Assembly: GCF_000307775.2 (NCBI RefSeq)
Contig: NZ_KK020675.1
Location: 367,547 to 431,546 of the forward strand
Source of the DNA: Stutzerimonas stutzeri KOS6
GTDB lineage: Bacteria > Pseudomonadota > Gammaproteobacteria > Pseudomonadales > Pseudomonadaceae
Direction of reading: 5' to 3'
DNA: 64,000 nucleotides
How positions within the stretch are numbered: the stretch's first letter is position 1; the number at the start of each line of letters is the position of its first letter. Below are positions 29,158-39,098 of the stretch, in pieces. Both the position numbers and the translations under genes were made by a program. The notes under the pieces were generated by a model. The model was not told the origin of the DNA and searched no databases. It worked only from the letters and a program-made list of their open reading frames with translations.

Positions 29158-29957
29158 TCTGCCCGATCTGCCAGGCACCGCTGAGCGCGGGCGACAACGG
29201 CGTCGCCTGCCCGGCCAACCACCGCTTCGATCGCGCGCGCCAGGGCTACCTGAACCTGCTGCCGGTGCAGCACAAGAACAGCCGCGATCCCGGCGACAAC
29301 CAGGCCATGGTCGAAGCCCGCCGGCGTTTTCTCGACGCGGGTCATTACGCGCCGCTGGCCAGGCGCCTGGCCGAGCTGGCCGCCGAACGCGCCCCGCAGC
29401 GCTGGCTGGACATCGGCTGTGGCGAGGGCTACTACACCGCGCAGCTGGCCGAAGCACTGCCGAACGCCGGAGGCTTCGCGCTGGACATCTCCCGCGAGGC
29501 GATCAAGCGCGCCTGCAAGCGTGCGCCGCGACTCGAATGGCTGGTAGCGAGCATGGCCCGGGTACCCCTGGCCGATACCAGCTGCGACCTGCTGGCCAGC
29601 GTGTTCAGCCCGCTGGACTGGAACGAAGCCCGGCGTCTGCTCGCCCCCGGTGGTGGCCTGCTGCGCATGGGGCCGACCCGCGAGCACCTGTGGGAGCTGC
29701 GTGCGCGGCTCTATGACGAAGTGCGCGACTACGACGACGAGAAGCACCTGTCGCTGATCCCCCGGGGCATGCGCCTGGCCCATAGCGAAACGCTCAGCTA
29801 CACACTGCAGCTGGACGACGCCCAAGCCCGCGCCGATCTGCTGGCCATGACCCCGCACGGCTGGCGTGCCAGCGCCGAACGCCGCGCCGCAGTGATCGAC
29901 AGTCACCTCAGCGTGCGGGTTGCGATACGCTACGACTGGATCGAACGAATTTCCTAG
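29151..29957 (+). CDS. rlmA: 23S rRNA (guanine(745)-N1)-methyltransferase RlmA
   Basis: 268 aa. It methylates G745 of 23S rRNA. The N-terminal zinc finger ([21 protein letters not shown]) precedes a Rossmann SAM domain ([19 protein letters not shown] near residues 84-102, then [18 protein letters not shown]). Its ATG overlaps the dapE stop by 7 bp. The next gene is a small conserved hypothetical and then a cold-shock gene on the other strand, the same set as in P. aeruginosa. Confidence 0.93.
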   Translation: MLICPICQAPLSAGDNGVACPANHRFDRARQGYLNLLPVQHKNSRDPGDNQAMVEARRRFLDAGHYAPLARRLAELAAERAPQRWLDIGCGEGYYTAQLAEALPNAGGFALDISREAIKRACKRAPRLEWLVASMARVPLADTSCDLLASVFSPLDWNEARRLLAPGGGLLRMGPTREHLWELRARLYDEVRDYDDEKHLSLIPRGMRLAHSETLSYTLQLDDAQARADLLAMTPHGWRASAERRAAVIDSHLSVRVAIRYDWIERIS

Positions 29958-30000
29958 GGCCCGGATGCTTCCTCCGACACAACACATAAGGCAGTCGCCC

Positions 30001-30372
30001 ATGCGTCAACCCGATATCGAGATTTACCTCAGGGATGCCAGCCAGGAGGCAGTCGGCGAGTGGCTGGCCCAGGCCATCGGCCCCTGCACCGCCTGGCAGC
30101 AGAAGGGCCAGACCTTCAAGTGCAACGCCAGCGGGATTCCGGTGACCTGGCTACCTAAAGCGGTCGGCAAATGGCACTGCCTGCTGCTGGAAAGCGACGC
30201 CACTCCCTGGCCGGATGACCTGGCCTGCGCCCGTGCCGCCCACGTCGCGCTGGGCGTAGAAATCCGCTGCGCGCCGGGCGGCTGGCAGGAAGAGGAAGCC
30301 GATGAAGAGGCCGATCGCTGGATTCGCATCAGCGCTGACGGCGAAGAAGAAATCGTCTGGCGGACGGGTTGA
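30001..30372 (+). CDS. Conserved hypothetical protein downstream of rlmA
   Basis: 123 aa. The start is placed at ATG 30001 (MRQPDIEIYLRDASQEAVGEWL), the more conserved N-terminus, rather than the upstream in-frame start. It is a small soluble protein with GxWHCLLLESD and WPDDLACARAAHVALGVEIRCAPGGW blocks and an acidic C-terminus (EEEADEEADRWIRI). It is found beside rlmA in pseudomonads. No enzyme motif or membrane segment. Function unknown. Confidence 0.8.
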   Translation: MRQPDIEIYLRDASQEAVGEWLAQAIGPCTAWQQKGQTFKCNASGIPVTWLPKAVGKWHCLLLESDATPWPDDLACARAAHVALGVEIRCAPGGWQEEEADEEADRWIRISADGEEEIVWRTG

Positions 30373-30427
30373 TCGACCGGACCCGCGAAGTGCCGGCTCT
30401 CGGGATGCGTCAGGCTGACTGGCACGT

Positions 30428-30450
30428 GGTGGGCTGAAGTCCACCCTACG
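30428..30450. repeat. REP-like palindrome (GGTGGGCTGAAGTCCACCCTACG)
   Basis: Near-perfect GGTGGGCT/AGTCCACC hairpin followed by CTACG, in the gap between the hypothetical gene and the cold-shock terminator. It belongs to the same family as the copies at 38.0-38.3 kb. Confidence 0.6.
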
Positions 30451-30514
30451 CCCAAATCGCCTCCAGCCCGTAGAATGCGCTCAGCCCACCGCGACGGCGC
30501 ATGACGCCATGCTG

Positions 30515-30546
30515 GAAAAACAAAGCCCGTCATCAAGACGGGCTCC
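30515..30546 (-). terminator. Rho-independent terminator of the cold-shock gene
   Basis: AGCCCGTC (30524-30531), loop ATCAA, GACGGGCT (30537-30544); on the minus strand a TTTGTTTTT tract follows. Confidence 0.88.
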
Positions 30547-30564
30547 ATTTTTCCGCAACCGGAG

Positions 30565-30774
30565 TCAGAGGCCGGCAACGTCCTCGGCCTGCAGGCCCTT
30601 CTGGCCCTGAATCACCGAAAACTCCACCTGCTGCCCCTCGGCCAGCGAGCGATGGCCTTCGCCGCGGATAGCGCGGTAATGCACGAACACGTCGGCGCCA
30701 TTACCCCGCTGAATGAATCCGTAGCCCTTTGCATCGTTGAACCACTTGACGGTTCCGGTCTCGCGTTCAGCCAT
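30565..30774 (-). CDS. Cold-shock domain protein (CspA family)
   Basis: 69 aa, single OB-fold. RNP1 (KGYGFI) and RNP2 (VFVHY; usual VFVHF) RNA-binding strands are present after GTVKWFND. It binds single-stranded RNA/DNA and opens RNA structure. The start is the ATG complementary to 30772-30774 with GGAGAAGTGGTA upstream. The ~200-bp leader towards gldG is typical of cold-shock genes with structured 5' UTRs. The place of this csp gene after dapE-rlmA matches P. aeruginosa. Confidence 0.93.
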   Translation of the reverse strand: MAERETGTVKWFNDAKGYGFIQRGNGADVFVHYRAIRGEGHRSLAEGQQVEFSVIQGQKGLQAEDVAGL

Positions 30775-30988
30775 TACCACTTCTCCAGTTGCTTTTTGTT
30801 ATTCCTCGAACGAGGGTTCTACCGACTGGCTTTCGTGCACCCGGCTGCAGCGCAAATGCGAATCGAAAGCGGCCGTTGCCGGAGTATAAAACAACGATTT
30901 TCGCTGTCAGCCGATTTTTGCAGCGTAGCTCCTCAAACCCTTTTTCCAGCCCGGCCGAAGCCGGGCCGAAGCCGGGCCGAGGACGGCG

Positions 30989-32824
30989 TCAAACGCCGCG
31001 GCGACGCCGCCACAGCCAGAGGCCGATCACGCAGAGCGTCAGCAGCAGCGGCACCAGCGCGATATTGACGAACTTCAGCGTGCGCCCCAGCGCGTCGATA
31101 TCGGCGTTGAGCTGGTAGCGCACCTCGCGCAGTTCCTTGCGAATGCGGACCTTCTCCTGCAGGAACTGACGCAATGCCTGCTCCTGCTCGCCGGTCAGTT
31201 CCAGCGCCTGTTCAGGGTCAGGACTCTGCAATTCGGCCAGCTTCTGCTCGGTATCGGCCAGACGCTGCTGCAGCATGTCCTCCTTCTCGCGAAAGCGGTT
31301 CTCGGCCTGGCGCTGCAAGGCCTCCACCACCACGAACGGGCGAGTGAAACGACCACGGGAGCGCACGCTGATCAGCGCATCGGTGCCACTGAGATTGTCC
31401 AGTGCATTGATCACGAAGGTGCCGTTGTCGGCCCAGGGCTGCGGAACGCGCTGGCCGAAGAAGTCCTGCACCTGCACCCACATGCGGTCGCTGAGCATGT
31501 CGGTATCGGCGACGGCGATCACGTTGATGTTCTGGCTTTCCTTGATACCCTCCTCGCGGCCTTCGATGCCGTCGGGGAAGGCGGTTTTCGCCGGTCCCTG
31601 GATGCGCGCCGCCAGGGTATAGCGCTCGCCGGTCGGCTCGAGGCCGAGCAGCAGTGTCTCGGGGTCGTCCAGCGTGGCAAAGCGCTGGGCTTCGACCGGC
31701 ATGCTGTATTCGGAGCTGCTGGCCAGCGGCGTGAAACGCGTCGTGGCGCCCTCCAGCGGCTCAAGAATACCGGCGCTGGCCATGGTGATGTTTTCCAGCG
31801 CGGCCGTGGTCACGTCGCTCTGATCCAGTGCGCCACGCGGCAGGCTCAACCAGCCTGCATGGCGAACCGGACGCCGCTCGGCACCAACGCCGACCGACAT
31901 GGCATAAGCCGCATCGGCCACCGCCTGTTGCGGCAGCATGCGCACGCCCCAGGCCTTCAGCAGCGGCTCCAGGTCGGACGCCCGCTCCTCGCCGAACTCG
32001 CCCGGGCCGATCCCCATGCCTGGGTCGGCCTCGCTGTGCGGATCGAGGAAAACCAGCAGCTTGCCGCCGCGCAGGACGAACTGGTCGATGGCATACAGCG
32101 TCTGTTCCGGCAGGTCCTTGGGATGGATCAGCAGCAGCACCGACACACTGGTCGGGATCAGGTCGACATCACGACGCAGGCTCTCGATGTGGAACAGCTG
32201 GCGGACCTCTTCCAGCACCATCCATGGCGGCGTCATCTGCTGGCTGCGCATATCGAAGCCTCCAGTCAACTGCAGACCAGAGAGCACCCCGACCACCGGC
32301 AGCTCGGCCGTCGCCAGGCTCTGCACCAGCCGGCTGATCTCGTATTCGAGGAACTCTTCCTGATCCAGCGGGAAGAACGGAATGATCTGCCTCGCCCCTT
32401 CGGCATTGGTACCGGCCAGACCGAAGTAGACCTTGTCGCCGCCCTGGTTCAACGGTACCGCCTGCAGGCCGAACTCGGCGGCACGGTCCTCCTCCTCGGA
32501 GAACGGCTGCGGGTCGATGACGTGCAGCCTGAGCTTGCCGCCCGAAGCACGCTGATAGGCCTTGAGCATCTCCTCGACGCGGCGCGCGTAGTTGCGCAGC
32601 GCCACCAGCTCCTTGGCCGTCTCGTCCGAATAGAAGAAGTGCAGCTCGATCGGCTCCTGCAGGCCGTCTAGAATGTGCTCGGTGCCCTCGGAGATGGTGT
32701 AGAGCTGCTGCTCGGTCAGGTCCAGCCGGGCATTGCTGAAGAGCATGCCTGACAGCCCGTTGAACAGCAGAAACGCCAGCGCGATCAGCAGCAGCCCGGC
32801 ACCGGAATGGATGACTCGTTTCAT
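30989..32824 (-). CDS. GldG-type ABC transporter periplasmic/auxiliary subunit
   Basis: 611 aa. One N-terminal TM helix (~7-29, GAGLLLIALAFLLFNGLSG), a large extracytoplasmic domain of the GldG/IFT52-like type (LDLTEQQLYTISEGTEHILDGL, VVGVLSGLQLTGGFDM, LLIHPKDLPEQTLYAIDQFVLRGGKLLVFLDPHSEADPG), a long coiled coil (~500-570, ENRFREKEDMLQQRLADTEQKLAEL), and a C-terminal TM helix ending RRRRRGV. It is the third gene of an ABC export-type operon with a permease and ATPase. Related operons are described for gliding motility in Bacteroidota, but in proteobacteria the substrate is unknown. GAGGGAAC precedes the ATG. Confidence 0.85.
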   Translation of the reverse strand: MKRVIHSGAGLLLIALAFLLFNGLSGMLFSNARLDLTEQQLYTISEGTEHILDGLQEPIELHFFYSDETAKELVALRNYARRVEEMLKAYQRASGGKLRLHVIDPQPFSEEEDRAAEFGLQAVPLNQGGDKVYFGLAGTNAEGARQIIPFFPLDQEEFLEYEISRLVQSLATAELPVVGVLSGLQLTGGFDMRSQQMTPPWMVLEEVRQLFHIESLRRDVDLIPTSVSVLLLIHPKDLPEQTLYAIDQFVLRGGKLLVFLDPHSEADPGMGIGPGEFGEERASDLEPLLKAWGVRMLPQQAVADAAYAMSVGVGAERRPVRHAGWLSLPRGALDQSDVTTAALENITMASAGILEPLEGATTRFTPLASSSEYSMPVEAQRFATLDDPETLLLGLEPTGERYTLAARIQGPAKTAFPDGIEGREEGIKESQNINVIAVADTDMLSDRMWVQVQDFFGQRVPQPWADNGTFVINALDNLSGTDALISVRSRGRFTRPFVVVEALQRQAENRFREKEDMLQQRLADTEQKLAELQSPDPEQALELTGEQEQALRQFLQEKVRIRKELREVRYQLNADIDALGRTLKFVNIALVPLLLTLCVIGLWLWRRRRGV

Positions 32825-32834
32825 GTCTGTTCCC

Positions 32835-33566
32835 TCAGGCGGCTTTCTTCAGGTCGACGACCACGGCGGTGGCGGCCAGCCAGGCGATGATCAGCGTGAC
32901 GAAATACAGCAGGTCACGCAGATCAATCACGCCCTTGCTGATGGAGTCGAAACGGATCAGGAAGCTCAGCGAGGCGACTGCGTCGATCAGCCACTGCGGC
33001 GCCCAGGCGAAGGCATCCAGCACCATCGGCAGGCCGCTGGCGATGAACAGGAAGCACACCGCAACCGAAAGGATGAAGGCGATCACCTGGTTCTTCGCCA
33101 GCGCCGACATGCATGAGCCGATCGCCAGGAAAGCACCGGCCAGCAACCAGCTGCCAAGGTAACCCGCGACGATCACCCCGTTGTCCGGCTCGCCCAGGTA
33201 GTTGACGGTAATGACCATCGGGAAGGTCAGCAGCAACGCGATGCCGGCGAACACCCAGGCCGCGAGGAACTTGCCGGTCACCGCCTCGAAGCGGGTGATC
33301 GGCAGGGTCATCAAGAGCTCGATCGAGCCGGACTTGCGCTCCTCGGCCCACAGCCGCATGGCGATCGCCGGCACCAGGAACAGATACAGCCAGGTATGAA
33401 AACTGAAAAAGGGCGTCAGGTCGGCCTGGCCACGCTCGTAGAAGCCGCCCAGATAGAAGGTGAACACCCCGGACAGCACCAGGAATATCACGATGAAGAC
33501 ATAGGCGAGCGGCGTGGCGAAGTAGCTGCCCAGCTCGCGCTTGAAAATGACCGGCAACTGGCTCAT
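32835..33566 (-). CDS. ABC transporter permease (GldF/ABC-2 type)
   Basis: 243 aa, about six TM helices. VIFKRELGSYFATPLAYVFIVIFLVLSG starts the family, followed by TWLYLFLVPAIAMRLWAEERKSGSIELLMTLPI, the canonical ABC-2 coupling motif. Overlaps the ATPase gene by 4 bp (ATGA) and lies 10 bp before gldG, so the three are one operon. Predicted inner membrane permease subunit. Confidence 0.9.
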   Translation of the reverse strand: MSQLPVIFKRELGSYFATPLAYVFIVIFLVLSGVFTFYLGGFYERGQADLTPFFSFHTWLYLFLVPAIAMRLWAEERKSGSIELLMTLPITRFEAVTGKFLAAWVFAGIALLLTFPMVITVNYLGEPDNGVIVAGYLGSWLLAGAFLAIGSCMSALAKNQVIAFILSVAVCFLFIASGLPMVLDAFAWAPQWLIDAVASLSFLIRFDSISKGVIDLRDLLYFVTLIIAWLAATAVVVDLKKAA

Positions 33567-34486
33567 AGCACCTCCCCGCGCGTCAGGTTACGAAACACCT
33601 CATCCAGCCTGCCGCGCTCCACGTCGAGCTCCTTCACCAGCCAGCCCCGCTGGGCGATCAGTGCGCTGACCTGCGGAAAGATCACCTGGCCCGGCTGTGC
33701 CAGCAGGGTCAGGCTGTGCTCGCACTCGTTGAGTTCGACGCCGGCTACACCCGGCAGTGCGGCCAGGGCAACGTCATCCAGTGGCTCATCGCTGACCAGG
33801 GTGACGGCCTGGTGATACTTCGAACGGCTTTCCAGCTCCAGCGGCGTGCTGTCGGCCTCCAACCGGCCGCCGGCGATCACCACCGCACGGGTGCACACCG
33901 CACTGACTTCCTCGAGGATATGGGTGGAAATGATGACGATCTTGTCCTGCGCCAGCCCCTGGATCAGCTGGCGCACCTGATGCTTCTGGTTCGGGTCGAG
34001 GCCATCGGTGGGCTCGTCGAGGATCAGCACCTCGGGGTCATGCAGGATCGCCTGGGCCAGGCCGACGCGCCGCTTGAAGCCCTTGGACAGGGTTTCGATG
34101 GACTGGCCCAGGACCTTATCCAGTTCCACCTGCGCCACTGCGGCTTCGACCCGCTGACGCCTGTCCGCGCCACGAAAGCCACGTATTTCAGCGATGAACT
34201 CGAGAAAGCCGCGCACCGTCATGTCGCCATAGCAGGGCGCCCCCTCGGGCAGATAACCGATCCGCCGCTGGGCCTGCAGCGTCTGGGTCCTGATGTCGTG
34301 ACCGAGAATGCTGGCGGTGCCGGAGGTCGGCGCCAGAAAGCCGGTCAGCATCTTCATCGTGGTCGACTTGCCCGCCCCGTTCGGGCCGAGGAAACCCAGC
34401 ACCTCTCCACGCTGGACCTGGAACGACAGGTCATCGACAGCCGTGTGCTGGGCAAAACGCTTGGTCAGGTTGCTAATTTCGATCAT
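33563..34486 (-). CDS. ABC transporter ATP-binding protein (GldA type)
   Basis: 307 aa. Walker [11 protein letters not shown]-loop ([14 protein letters not shown]), signature [15 protein letters not shown], Walker [14 protein letters not shown], and a H-loop (ISTHIL). A ~75-residue C-terminal extension follows the ATPase. The start is the ATG complementary to 34484-34486 ([11 protein letters not shown]), with GGTGAG upstream; a three-codon longer start is possible. First gene of the operon, pumping an unknown substrate with the two following subunits. Confidence 0.92.
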   Translation of the reverse strand: MIEISNLTKRFAQHTAVDDLSFQVQRGEVLGFLGPNGAGKSTTMKMLTGFLAPTSGTASILGHDIRTQTLQAQRRIGYLPEGAPCYGDMTVRGFLEFIAEIRGFRGADRRQRVEAAVAQVELDKVLGQSIETLSKGFKRRVGLAQAILHDPEVLILDEPTDGLDPNQKHQVRQLIQGLAQDKIVIISTHILEEVSAVCTRAVVIAGGRLEADSTPLELESRSKYHQAVTLVSDEPLDDVALAALPGVAGVELNECEHSLTLLAQPGQVIFPQVSALIAQRGWLVKELDVERGRLDEVFRNLTRGEVL

Positions 34487-34809
34487 GGCTCTCACCAGTG
34501 CGCCGAAGGCCTGGCACGCCGCCCGTGCGACACGGACCAGGCCCTGCCAAAAATGCCGGCGGAACTATAAAGAGAGCCACGCGGCGAATGCAACCGCGCA
34601 AGTATGGCGGATGGATTGCCGGAGATTGCACGAAATCAGCGGGGCTGGATCGCAGCGTGGAGCCCCGCCAAAGCGCTCGACTGGCAGCGTTGGAGCAAAG
34701 CGCTGCGCGATTGCACTTCGTGGGCGTCAGAGTTTTTGCCCGTCACCGCCGCTTGCTGCACACTTGCCGCCTTCGAGGGCTCTGCCCCTTCCACAGCCGA
34801 ATCTGCCGT

Positions 34810-37317
34810 ATGACCCGTTCCCCCATCCGCCGTCTGATTTTCTCCCTGCTGCGCCGCGTGCTGTATTTCTGGGTGCGTTCGGAAACCATCAACCAGTCCG
34901 CCTTCACCCTCAAGCTGGATCGCAGCAAGCCGGTGTTCTACGTCCTGCAGCAGGCTTCGCTGAGCGACCTCGCCGTGCTCGACGCCGAATGCAGCAAGGC
35001 CGGCCTGCCGCGTCCGGTCGCCTCTGTGGCGGTGGGCGAGCATATCGAGCCGGCGGCGTTCTTCTTCCTCAACCCGGCGGCGAGCTGGTTCGGTCGGCGC
35101 GCGCGGCTGGTGGCGCCACCGGCGCTGGTACGCCTGGTCGGCGCGCTGGAACACAACGCCGTGGAAAATGCGCAGATCATCCCGGTCAGCGTGTTCTGGG
35201 GGCAGTCACCGAACCGCGAGACCAGCGCCTGGAAGCTGCTGTTCGCCGACAGCTGGGCGGTCACCGGGCGGCTGCGCAAGCTGCTCAGCATCCTGGTGCT
35301 GGGCCGCAAGACCCGCGTGCAGTTCTCCGCGCCGATCCAGCTCAACGAACTGGTGGCGCAGAACAAGGGCCACGAGCGCACCCTGCGCATGGTTCACCGC
35401 ATGCTGCGCGTACATTTCCGCAACCAGAAGACCGCAGTGATCGGCCCCGATCTGTCGCACCGACGCAATCTGGTCAAGGGCCTGGTACACGCCCCGCAGG
35501 TGCGCCAGGCGATTCGCGACGAGGCCGAGCGCGAGCACATTTCCATCGAGAAGGCCGAGGCCAAGGCGCTGCGCTACGGCAACGAGATCGCCTCGGACTA
35601 TGCCTACACCGCCGTGCGTTTTCTCGAAGTGGTGCTGTCCTGGTTCTGGAACAAGATCTACGACGGCATCCGCGTCAACCATCTCGAGCCGCTGCAGGAT
35701 GCCGTGCAGGGGCATGAGGTGATCTACGTGCCCTGCCACCGCAGCCATATCGATTACCTGCTGCTGTCCTACCTGCTGTTCCGCAATGGCCTGACGCCGC
35801 CGCACATCGCCGCCGGCATCAACCTCAACATGCCGGTCATCGGCAGCCTGCTGCGCCGCGGTGGCGCCTTCTTCATGCGCCGCTCGTTCAAGGGCAACCC
35901 GCTGTATACCTCGGTGTTCAACGAATACCTGCACAGCCTCTTCAGCCGAGGCTTCCCGGTGGAGTATTTCGTCGAGGGCGGCCGCTCGCGCACCGGGCGC
36001 ATGTTGCGACCGAAAACCGGCATGCTGGCGCTGACCCTGCGCAGTTATGTGCGCTCCTCGCGCCTGCCGATTCTCTTCGTACCGGTCTACATCGGCTACG
36101 AGCGCGTACTCGAAGGCCGCACCTACCTGGGCGAGTTGCGCGGCGCGGCGAAGAAGAAGGAGTCGATCTTCGACATCTTCAAGGTCATCGGCGCACTCAA
36201 GCAGCGCTTCGGCCAGGTCTGGGTCAACTTCGGCGAGCCGCTCAAGCTCAACGAGTTTCTCGAGCAGGAACAGCCCGGCTGGCGCCAGCAGACCTATGCG
36301 CCGGAGTACCGCCCCGAATGGCTCAATGAGACCACCAATCGCCTGGCCGAGCGCATCGCCCAGCGCCTGAACGAGGCGGCCGCAGTCAACCCGGTCAACC
36401 TGGTGGCGCTGGCGATGCTCTCCACCAGCCGTCAGGCGCTGGACCAGCAATCCCTGGCGCGGATTCTCGATCTCTACCAGGCGCTGCTGCGCGCAGTGCC
36501 CTACTCGCCGCATACCACGCTGCCGGAGGGCGACGGCAACAGCCTGATCGCCTACGTGAAAAGCCTCGACCTGCTCGCCGAACAGAAGGATGCGCTGGGC
36601 AACATCCTCTACCTGGACGAGCAGAACGCGGTGCTGATGACCTACTACCGCAACAACGTGATGCACATCTTCGCCCTGCCGGCGCTGCTGGCGAGTTTCT
36701 TCCAGAGCAGTTCGCGCATCAGCCGCGAGCAGATCCAGCGCTTCACCGAGGCGCTGTACCCCTATCTGCGCGCGGAGCTGTTCATACGCTGGGAGGTCGA
36801 GGAGCTGAGCGCGGTGGTCGATCAGTGGCTGGCCGCCTTCGTCGAACACGGTCTGCTCAGGCAGGACGGCGACAGCTATGTGCGCCCGGCGCCCAGCTCG
36901 CGGCAGTTCGTACTGCTCACCCTGCTGGCACGCGTGGTCGTGCAGACGCTACAGCGCTTCTACATGGCGACCTCGCTGCTGCTCAACAGCGGCCAGCACA
37001 GCCTGAGCGCCGAGGAGCTGGAGAACCTCTGCACGGTCATGGCCCAGCGCCTGTCGATCCTGCACGGACTGAACGCGCCGGAGTTCTTCGACAAGACGCT
37101 GTTCCGCCACTTCATCCAGAGCATGCAGGAGCAGGGCGTGGTCAGCGCCGATGACAACGGCCGGCTGGGCTATCACGAAGAGCTGGCCGAACTCGCCGAG
37201 GGTGCAGCCAAGCGCGTGTTGCCGGCGGAGATTCGCCTGTCGATCCGCCAGGTGGCGCTGGAGCGGCATCACGACGAGCCCGACACACCGCCATCTGCAT
37301 CCGACGCCCAGGATTGA
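34810..37317 (+). CDS. plsB: Glycerol-3-phosphate 1-O-acyltransferase PlsB
   Basis: 835 aa, standard for PlsB. It acylates sn-glycerol-3-phosphate at position 1, the first step of membrane phospholipid synthesis, at the inner membrane. The HX4D catalytic motif is H310-RSHI-D315 in [13 protein letters not shown], followed by the [19 protein letters not shown] and [16 protein letters not shown] substrate blocks and [13 protein letters not shown]. The start is ATG 34810 ([16 protein letters not shown]); no clear ribosome site is visible upstream. The frame extends upstream as an ORF but is not conserved there. A divergent ABC operon lies left. Confidence 0.95.
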   Translation: MTRSPIRRLIFSLLRRVLYFWVRSETINQSAFTLKLDRSKPVFYVLQQASLSDLAVLDAECSKAGLPRPVASVAVGEHIEPAAFFFLNPAASWFGRRARLVAPPALVRLVGALEHNAVENAQIIPVSVFWGQSPNRETSAWKLLFADSWAVTGRLRKLLSILVLGRKTRVQFSAPIQLNELVAQNKGHERTLRMVHRMLRVHFRNQKTAVIGPDLSHRRNLVKGLVHAPQVRQAIRDEAEREHISIEKAEAKALRYGNEIASDYAYTAVRFLEVVLSWFWNKIYDGIRVNHLEPLQDAVQGHEVIYVPCHRSHIDYLLLSYLLFRNGLTPPHIAAGINLNMPVIGSLLRRGGAFFMRRSFKGNPLYTSVFNEYLHSLFSRGFPVEYFVEGGRSRTGRMLRPKTGMLALTLRSYVRSSRLPILFVPVYIGYERVLEGRTYLGELRGAAKKKESIFDIFKVIGALKQRFGQVWVNFGEPLKLNEFLEQEQPGWRQQTYAPEYRPEWLNETTNRLAERIAQRLNEAAAVNPVNLVALAMLSTSRQALDQQSLARILDLYQALLRAVPYSPHTTLPEGDGNSLIAYVKSLDLLAEQKDALGNILYLDEQNAVLMTYYRNNVMHIFALPALLASFFQSSSRISREQIQRFTEALYPYLRAELFIRWEVEELSAVVDQWLAAFVEHGLLRQDGDSYVRPAPSSRQFVLLTLLARVVVQTLQRFYMATSLLLNSGQHSLSAEELENLCTVMAQRLSILHGLNAPEFFDKTLFRHFIQSMQEQGVVSADDNGRLGYHEELAELAEGAAKRVLPAEIRLSIRQVALERHHDEPDTPPSASDAQD

Positions 37318-37357
37318 TCCATACTCCGGCAACCACCTCTCGCGGAAGGAAAGCACC

Positions 37358-38029
37358 ATGCGTCAACTCCTCACCCTGGTCGGCAGCTTGCTGCTGTCCG
37401 GCAGCGCCTTCGCCCTGTCGCTCTCCGACCTGACCCAGAGCGATGCCAGCGCCGGTCTCAAGGATGCGCTCAGCCAGGGCGCCAAGGTGGCGGTAGAGCA
37501 ACTCGGGCGTCCCGGCGGTTTCGCCAGCGATCCGGACGTGCGCATCGAGCTGCCGGGCAATATCGGCAAGGCGTCGCGGATGCTGAAGATGCTCGGCATG
37601 GGCAGCCAGGTCGAGCAGCTGGAGAACAGCATGAACCTGGCCGCCGAGAAGGCCGTGCCGGAAGCCCGGCAGTTGCTGCTCGATGCCGTGCGCAAGATGA
37701 CCGTGGCCGATGCCAAGGCGATCCTCGCTGGCGGCGACGACTCAGCCACCCAGTACCTGAACAAATCCAGCCGCGAGCAGATCCGCGCCAGGTTCCTGCC
37801 CATCGTCAAGCAGGCCACCGACCAGGTAGGCCTGGCACAGCAGTACAACGCGGTGGCGGCCAAGGTTCCGGCCGGCCTGAATGGCAGCTACGCCAATATC
37901 GAGAGCTATGTCACCGAGCAGGCACTCGACGGCCTGTTCAGGGTGATCGCCGAGCAGGAAGCGGACATTCGCAAGAACCCGGCGGCCGCCGCCACCAGCC
38001 TGGCGAAGAAGGTGTTCGGCGCGCTCTGA
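37358..38029 (+). CDS. DUF4197 secreted protein
   Basis: 223 aa with signal peptide (MRQLLTLVGSLLLSGSAFA). The mature helical protein carries DUF4197 signatures: SQGAKVAVEQLGRPGGFASDPDVRI, then VRKMTVADAKAILAGGDDSATQYLN and SREQIRARFLPIVKQATDQVGL. Function unknown; periplasmic. A GGAAGG site precedes ATG 37358, 40 bp after plsB. Followed by a REPIN cluster. Confidence 0.86.
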   Translation: MRQLLTLVGSLLLSGSAFALSLSDLTQSDASAGLKDALSQGAKVAVEQLGRPGGFASDPDVRIELPGNIGKASRMLKMLGMGSQVEQLENSMNLAAEKAVPEARQLLLDAVRKMTVADAKAILAGGDDSATQYLNKSSREQIRARFLPIVKQATDQVGLAQQYNAVAAKVPAGLNGSYANIESYVTEQALDGLFRVIAEQEADIRKNPAAAATSLAKKVFGAL

Positions 38030-38031
38030 AC

Positions 38032-38326
38032 CATGCAGCTTGGCTTGCCGTCTACGCATCCGGCGGTGGGCTGAAGCCCACCCTACCGGCTTAACGAGCA
38101 TCGCTGTGCCGTAGGGTGGGCTTCAGCCCACCAATTCCGCGGCCAACCAGGCACCGCTGCCCACAGAACAGCGCTAGCTGAGGCCCAACCTGTCGCGCGG
38201 AGCCATGCAGATTTTGGGCATTCCCGTCTGCGCATCCGGCGGTGGGCTGAGGCCCACCCTACCGGCTTACCGAGCATCGCTGTGACGTAGGGTGGGCTTC
38301 AGCCCACCAATTCCGCAGCAAGCCCA
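38032..38326. repeat. Duplicated REPIN-like cluster (four 22-bp palindromes)
   Basis: Four copies of the palindrome GGTGGGCTGARGCCCACCCTAC lie at 38065-38086, 38111-38132 (inverted), 38241-38262 and 38287-38308 (inverted). They form two REP pairs in inverted orientation, each pair separated by a 24-base spacer (CGGCTTAMCGAGCATCGCTGTGMC). The whole ~95-bp pair, plus flanks (CATCCGGC before, CAATTCCGC after), is duplicated, with few mismatches. This is the architecture of REPIN elements. It fills the entire gap between the DUF4197 and dsbG genes; no gene is present. Confidence 0.85.
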
Positions 38327-38330
38327 CACC

Positions 38331-39098
38331 TCAGCGCGGTCCCATGATGGCTTCGAGGGCATCGGGCCGCGGTGCGCCCTGCTGTTGCTGCAGGCGCCCG
38401 TTGTCGTCGAGGTAGAAAATCGCCGGGGTCGCCTGGGCACCCAGTTCACTCATCAGCATCAGGTTGTCGGTGAGCTGTTTCTCCAGCTCTGCCGGGATCT
38501 TCTGCAACGGCTTCAGCTTGCTCGCCTTGCCGGCCGCCTCGTGCTCGTTGAGCGCTGCCTGCGGATCCCTGGCGCTGAGCAGCGCGGCGGACTTTCCGGC
38601 GCTGTCGGCCCTCAGCATGCCCACCATGATGTGCCGCAGCTGGACCTTGCCCGACTCGACCCAGGGCCGCGCCTGGTTCCAGAACATGTTGCAGTAGGGG
38701 CAGTTCGGATCGCTGAACATGTAGACGATGCGCGGCGCGTCGGCCTTGCCGTCTGCGATCCAGCCGCTGCCTTCCATGCGCGCCCACATTTCCTTGCCCA
38801 GCGGTTCGTAGACCAGCTTTTCCAGCTGCGCGCGGGTCAGGTCCTCGCCCTTGGCATCGAGCAGAGTACCGATCAGCACGTGCTCGCCATCCGGGGAAAG
38901 ATAGAGGGCCATGCCCTGCCCGTTGTAGCGCGCGGCGTAGCCCTGCAGGCCACCGGGCGCGTCGAAGCGGCCAACCACTTCGGCGCCACGCGCCTCGACG
39001 GCCTTGATCGCCTCCGGCAATTGCTCGGCCTGCGCCATGGGCAGGGCCAGCAGGCTGACGCCAGCCAGCAGGTAGGGTAACGGCTTGAATCGAATCAC
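38331..39098 (-). CDS. dsbG: Thiol:disulfide interchange protein DsbG
   Basis: 255 aa with signal peptide (LAGVSLLALPMAQA). A cystatin-like dimerisation domain (~25-105) leads into a thioredoxin fold with the CPYC active site (C133, C136) in FSDPNCPYCNMFWN and the cis-Pro loop (ATPAIFY). It protects or repairs single cysteines in periplasmic proteins. Its start overlaps the stop of the tlpA-type gene by 4 bp. In P. aeruginosa the orthologous dsbDEG operon is controlled by the DsbRS copper-responsive pair, present here at 41.9-43.9 kb. Confidence 0.92.
   Translation of the reverse strand: MIRFKPLPYLLAGVSLLALPMAQAEQLPEAIKAVEARGAEVVGRFDAPGGLQGYAARYNGQGMALYLSPDGEHVLIGTLLDAKGEDLTRAQLEKLVYEPLGKEMWARMEGSGWIADGKADAPRIVYMFSDPNCPYCNMFWNQARPWVESGKVQLRHIMVGMLRADSAGKSAALLSARDPQAALNEHEAAGKASKLKPLQKIPAELEKQLTDNLMLMSELGAQATPAIFYLDDNGRLQQQQGAPRPDALEAIMGPR

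Noticed and set aside
30950-30988. Rho-independent terminator for the gldG gene
   Set aside because: GCCCGGC/GCCGGGC repeats occur there, but on the minus strand they are followed by A-rich, not T-rich, sequence. It is a possible hairpin only.
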